A model generated the notes under the pieces. The model worked only from the letters and a program-made list of their open reading frames with translations, made no database searches and was not told the origin of the DNA. A stretch of DNA of 33,977 nucleotides from Thermococcaceae archaeon (GTDB lineage Archaea; Methanobacteriota_B; Thermococci; Thermococcales; Thermococcaceae). Position numbers and translations under genes: made by a program. The stretch lies in NCBI GenBank assembly GCA_030156945.1, contig JASGLT010000020.1:1-33977 (forward strand), read 5' to 3'. Within the stretch, counting starts at the first letter, position 1; each line of letters begins with the position of its first letter. Positions 30,238-33,977 of the stretch are shown here, piece by piece.

Positions 30238-31302
30238 ATGCTCTTCAATCCAAAACCCAAAACAAGGAGAAACGAACTCTACGACCGCGAGGAAGAGCTT
30301 TCAATTTTGGAAGGCTCTCTCAAAAAGGGCGTTCCTCTTATCGTCCTTCTCGGAATAAGGCGCCTCGGAAAAAGCTCTCTCCTGAACGTATCCCTCGGCG
30401 AGGTCCCAGTTAAAAGCGTCAAGATAGACGCCAGGAAGGTATATTCGGCCTTTGGAAGCGTCCCCGGAAGCGCGCTGGCAAAGCTCATCCTTGAAGGCTA
30501 CATCAAAACTTCGCCCCGTGAGAGGGTTAAGGACGCCTTGAAGGGCATCAAAGGTGTTCGCCTGGCTGGTGTAGGCCTTGAAATCCGTGTAGATAGAGGT
30601 GTAAATCTCTTCAAAATCCTTGAAAGGATCGATGCAATGGGAGAAAGGTTTTTCATTGCCATAGACGAAGCCCAGTACCTTCGCTTTTCCCGCTCTCGCT
30701 ATGCCGAGTTAATAGCGTGGGCAGTTGATGAGCTCCAGAACATCGGGTTTATCCTGACTGGCTCGGAAGTTGGTCTACTGGAGGACTTCCTACGCCTCCA
30801 CGATCCAGAATCGGCCCTTTTCGGCAGGGCCCACGTTGAGGTGAAGCTCAGAAGGTTTGAAAGACGTCAGAGCCTCGATTTCCTCAGGAGGGGCTTTGAG
30901 GAGATCGAAATCGATGTTTCGGAGCATGAAATCGAAGAGGCCGTGGATGAGCTCGACGGCATAGTAGGCTGGCTGACCCTCTACGGCTACAACCGCTACC
31001 TTGGCCTTTCCCACGGTGAAGCCCTCACAAAACTGAAGGACGATGCCAGAAGGTTAATCCTGAGCGAGTTCTCAAAGCTTAAGGAGCTCTCCCCTCGCTA
31101 CGAGCTCGCCATGAAAGCTGTTGCCAACGGCAGACACAGGTGGAAGGAGATAAAAGGGGCCGTAGAGCTCCTTGAAGGGAAAAGGCTGGACGACAAAAAC
31201 TTTTCCAACGTCCTCAACAACCTCGTCCGCTACGGCTACCTCGAAAAGACAATAGACGGATACTTCATACCCGACCCCCTTGTGGAGCTGACGTTTAGGT
31301 GA
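30238..31302 (+). CDS. Archaeal AAA-type ATPase (MNS/STAND-like), repeat-flanked
   Basis: A 354-residue ATPase of the archaeal family so abundant in Thermococcales. The usual opening NELYDREEEL precedes Walker A GIRRLGKSS (about residues 39-47); Walker B is FFIAIDEAQYLRF, followed by a sensor-like FILTGSEVGLLEDFL. A C-terminal winged helix (RHRWKEIKGAVELLEGKRLDDKNF and YGYLEKTIDGYFIPDP) probably binds DNA. There is no DUF234 domain, unlike the relative at 19128. ATG 30238 is 4 bases after the left inverted repeat and the stop (31302) only 2 bases before the right one, so gene plus repeats form a 1.1-kb unit. The role is unknown; DNA binding at the repeats is a natural guess. Confidence 0.82.
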   Translation: MLFNPKPKTRRNELYDREEELSILEGSLKKGVPLIVLLGIRRLGKSSLLNVSLGEVPVKSVKIDARKVYSAFGSVPGSALAKLILEGYIKTSPRERVKDALKGIKGVRLAGVGLEIRVDRGVNLFKILERIDAMGERFFIAIDEAQYLRFSRSRYAELIAWAVDELQNIGFILTGSEVGLLEDFLRLHDPESALFGRAHVEVKLRRFERRQSLDFLRRGFEEIEIDVSEHEIEEAVDELDGIVGWLTLYGYNRYLGLSHGEALTKLKDDARRLILSEFSKLKELSPRYELAMKAVANGRHRWKEIKGAVELLEGKRLDDKNFSNVLNNLVRYGYLEKTIDGYFIPDPLVELTFR

Positions 31303-31304
31303 CC

Positions 31305-31322
31305 CCCCACCAGTTACTGGTG
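31305..31322. repeat. Right 18-bp inverted repeat flanking the ATPase gene
   Basis: CCCCACCAGTTACTGGTG, exact reverse complement of 30216-30233. It begins 2 bases after the ATPase stop codon and ends 11 bases before the convergent Lhr gene's stop. Confidence 0.75.
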
Positions 31323-31333
31323 TCCCTTTGGAG

Positions 31334-33977
31334 CTAAGAGCCCTCCCCCTTTTCTTCGCCCTTTTCCTCATCCTTCTTATCTACCCAGAACCGCCTCGTT
31401 CTTATGAACTCCCTCTCGCGCTCCATCAGTGCAACCAGCAGGGCCTCCCCTTTGTACTGGCTCAGAATCCTTGCGGCGGTGTCCGGCCCGGTGCCGTAGC
31501 TGGCCAGGGCCAGAACTGCATCGAAGCCGTAGGAATCAACAAGGTCAGCGGCCTTAAGGAGCTTCCTGTAAACCCTCTCTTCTTTCCTCTCGAGCGGCCT
31601 TCCATGCCTGACCTTGTCGAGAACTGGGAAGAATTCTTCCGCGTCTATCGGGTGGGCAACGGCCAGCATCTTCGAGCTACAGCGCGGGCATTCCCTCTCT
31701 TTGATACTCCTCAAGCGGGCGACCTTCGTCTTTGAGTGCCAGCCACAGTTGGTGCAGACTAAAACTACTTCGTGCTCGAGGAGCCTCTTCTTAAACAGCT
31801 CAAGGACTTCGTCCCTCTCAAGGACTCCGCTCAGAAGGAACTCCCCACCAACGGTCATGTTCAGCCTCGCGAGTGTTGAGGGCTCTTTCCTGAGGGCGGT
31901 TTTGACCCTGAGGCTCCCGGCTTTAAGCATCTCCATGACAAACTCGGCCGTCTTCACGTCAACCTTATCGTGGTAGAGCTCGTTCAAAGTCTCCCTCTCT
32001 ATGACCGTTCCCTCAAAGAGCCTCTCCACCCTCCTTATCTTCGCGTCCCTCCTTAAGGCCCCGAAGCGCTTCGCGACATTTAACATTCTCCAGCGGTAAG
32101 CGTGAGAATCCCTCAGAGACCTCGCCACGATGAACTCAACGCTCTCCGGCTCCTGGTAGAGGTAGCGCTTGACCTCATCTGGGTTAAGCTGGAAGGGAGT
32201 CCTGAAGACTACCGCGTGTGCCTGCGCCCTGACCGAGAAGACTCTTCCATAGCGGAGAATCAGGAGTGAGTGGACTATCCTCCCTATCGCCTCGTTCGCC
32301 CTGTTGCCAAAATCGGCGTGGATTATTAGAGCTTTCGGCGTGCTCTCCACGAAGATGTCCCTATCTGTCGAGAACGGCTCATCCTTTATCTCCTCAAACG
32401 CCCTTCTCAGCTCCTCCTCGCTGAACTCAACACCCTCAAGGAGGGACAGCGCGTTCTTAAAGTCAAAGGCCAGCTCCCTCTTCAGCCTGCCGACGGCGAA
32501 AGCAACGCTGAAGGGAACGGGTATCATCTCTCCCTCCCAGCTCGGTATTGCGCTCTCGATGCTCGGGCTCTCGCGCGCCTTGATGATTTTAGCCTCATCG
32601 TCTATTTTGAGAACTACCCAGCTCTTTCCGCCCATCACGAACTCCATGCCCTCTTCGAGGTCCATTACGAAGCTCTCATCGAGTCTCCCGACGATGTGTC
32701 CGCTTTTGGCATCTATGACCCTCCACGAGACCTCGTCGGGAATCGTCGAGAGGTTCTCGTAGTAGTACTGGAAGGCTCCTCTCCTGAGGTAGAGCTGGTT
32801 GGTCTCCTCGTCGTAGCCTATTATCCGGGCGTCTTCGAGCACCTTGAGCGTGTCAAGGTAGTCCCCCCAGCTCAAGTCCCTGTAAACGTAGGCCCTCCTC
32901 GCTATCTCATAGGGCCTCTCCCTCGGAAGTCGCTTGTACTCGACGAGCAGGCCGACGACGAAGTGAGCCAGAACGTCCAGCCCGCCGATAGGCTCAACGG
33001 GCTCAAACCGGCCCTCAAGGGCGTGCTTCGCTATGACGAAGCTCTGAAGGTAGTCCTCAACGTTCGTCGTTATGATGTAGGCTTCGCTGACCTCACCTAT
33101 CCTGTGCTTCGCCCTTCCGGCTCTCTGGACGAGTCTGTTTACCTGCCTCGGGCTCATGTATTGAACCACGACGTCAACGTCGCCGATGTCTATGCCGAGC
33201 TCCATCGAAGATGTGCAAACAAGTGCCTTTATTTTCCCCTCTTTCAGGGCCCTCTCGGCGTTTATCCTTGCTTCCCTCGAAAGGGAACCATGATGGACTT
33301 CAACGGGCTTCCCCCAGGCTTTGAGCCTATGGGCGAGGATTTCAGCGAACTGGCGTGTGTTGGTGAATATCAGCGCCTTCCCGTGCCTTTCAACGATGTC
33401 CCACAGAACCCTGAGGCGTGCCGCGATGTCAGGGGAAACGCTGAGTTTTCTGGCGAGCTCTTCATCTTTTTCTTCGGGCTTTGGATAGAGCACGTGGAAG
33501 CGGTAGGCCTTCTTCCAGTTCGGCTTGACGATAACATCGGCTTTCAGCCACTCCCTTACCTCGTCCTCGTTACCTACTGTCGCCGTCATCCCGATTCTCC
33601 TGAAGTCGGCAATCTCGGCAAGCCTCTCAAGTCCGAGGAGGAGCTGGGCGCCGCGCTTGTTGTCGACTAGCTCTGCTATCTCGTCCACGATGACGAACTT
33701 CACGTTTTCGAGGTGTTTCCGGAGAGATTTAACAGTCAGAATCACGCCGAGCGTCTCTGGAGTTATGATGAGCATCTGAGGGGGGTTCTTCGTCTGTTTT
33801 GCCTTCCTGTGGGAAGAGGTGTCACCGTGGCGTACCTCAACGGTTACTCCGAGCTTCTTCCCCCACCATTCAAGCCTCTCAAGGAGATCCCTGTTGAGGG
33901 CCTTCAGCGGGGCTATGTAGAGAGCGGAAATCGGCTTCAACCCCTCCTCAAGGATTTCGTTAAAGACGGGCAAAACA
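31334..33977 (-). CDS. Lhr-family SF2 helicase, N-terminus beyond the window
   Basis: About 880 residues of an Lhr-type DExH helicase, acting on DNA or RNA in repair or RNA metabolism. The frame runs off the right edge (no start inside), so the Q region and Walker A are missing; the first visible residues VLPVFNEIL are those that follow GSGKTEAA in this family. Present: motif Ia APLKALNRDL, Ib TPETL, motif II VDEIAEL (family usually DEIH), motif III MTATVG, motif IV ALIFTNTR, motif V ELGIDIGDVD, motif VI QRAGRAKHR. Then come a winged helix and the Lhr C-terminal region with a zinc-type CTNC...CPRC pair and an acidic KEEK-rich tail. It converges on the repeat-flanked ATPase. Which archaeal Lhr subgroup it belongs to is uncertain. 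Confidence 0.9.
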   Translation of the reverse strand, partial: VLPVFNEILEEGLKPISALYIAPLKALNRDLLERLEWWGKKLGVTVEVRHGDTSSHRKAKQTKNPPQMLIITPETLGVILTVKSLRKHLENVKFVIVDEIAELVDNKRGAQLLLGLERLAEIADFRRIGMTATVGNEDEVREWLKADVIVKPNWKKAYRFHVLYPKPEEKDEELARKLSVSPDIAARLRVLWDIVERHGKALIFTNTRQFAEILAHRLKAWGKPVEVHHGSLSREARINAERALKEGKIKALVCTSSMELGIDIGDVDVVVQYMSPRQVNRLVQRAGRAKHRIGEVSEAYIITTNVEDYLQSFVIAKHALEGRFEPVEPIGGLDVLAHFVVGLLVEYKRLPRERPYEIARRAYVYRDLSWGDYLDTLKVLEDARIIGYDEETNQLYLRRGAFQYYYENLSTIPDEVSWRVIDAKSGHIVGRLDESFVMDLEEGMEFVMGGKSWVVLKIDDEAKIIKARESPSIESAIPSWEGEMIPVPFSVAFAVGRLKRELAFDFKNALSLLEGVEFSEEELRRAFEEIKDEPFSTDRDIFVESTPKALIIHADFGNRANEAIGRIVHSLLILRYGRVFSVRAQAHAVVFRTPFQLNPDEVKRYLYQEPESVEFIVARSLRDSHAYRWRMLNVAKRFGALRRDAKIRRVERLFEGTVIERETLNELYHDKVDVKTAEFVMEMLKAGSLRVKTALRKEPSTLARLNMTVGGEFLLSGVLERDEVLELFKKRLLEHEVVLVCTNCGWHSKTKVARLRSIKERECPRCSSKMLAVAHPIDAEEFFPVLDKVRHGRPLERKEERVYRKLLKAADLVDSYGFDAVLALASYGTGPDTAARILSQYKGEALLVALMEREREFIRTRRFWVDKKDEEKGEEKGEGS

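Noticed and set aside
32696-33670. 324-residue plus-strand frame inside the Lhr gene
   Set aside because: Antisense to helicase motifs III-VI and the domains that follow; long shadow frames are common in GC-rich coding DNA with strong codon bias.

Overview
The window looks like a chromosomal segment of a hyperthermophilic euryarchaeon of the Thermococcales, most likely a Thermococcus. The evidence is archaeal-type prolyl- and methionyl-tRNA synthetases, a Thermococcus litoralis-like glyoxylate reductase, an archaeal dihydropteroate synthase-like protein, an Lhr-type helicase, GGTGAT/GGAGGTGAT ribosome binding sites, archaeal TATA boxes and several apparently leaderless genes. Genes are tightly packed on both strands, with short convergent overlaps.

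Layout. 0.1-5.8 kb: proS, a D-2-hydroxyacid dehydrogenase, an M42 aminopeptidase and two TauE/SafE permeases around a small membrane protein. 6-8.2 kb: a secreted helical protein and a membrane-anchored winged-helix protein. 8.2-12.9 kb: metG, then a PLP aminotransferase divergent from glyoxylate reductase; the two share one palindromic TATA element, which suggests linked glyoxylate and amino-acid metabolism. 12.87-13.85 kb: a decayed VapBC toxin-antitoxin remnant and a DUF72 gene. 13.9-17.4 kb: a peptide natural-product (RiPP) locus with a radical SAM/SPASM maturase, four tandem two-cysteine precursor peptides and an MFS transporter, preceded by a GC-rich structured intergenic stretch. 17.6-24.6 kb: a DHPS-like protein, a DUF234 ATPase, a DHDPS-like aldolase, TatD, a rubrerythrin-like/DUF835 fusion, a UPF0248 protein and a metallo-beta-lactamase-fold hydrolase. 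24.65-29.07 kb: an AT-rich island with a single 1238-residue SF1 helicase-nuclease gene, bounded by a 19-bp direct repeat and beside a cluster of TTCATCGCC repeats. 29.1-34 kb: an M20 peptidase, an AAA-type ATPase flanked by 18-bp inverted repeats, and an Lhr helicase cut by the window edge.

Two systems stand out. One is the RiPP locus, whose third and fourth precursor copies have lost the expected ATG. The other is the helicase-nuclease island, which carries the marks of horizontal insertion and is a candidate genome-defence gene. All functions come from motifs and context read by eye; no database search was run.
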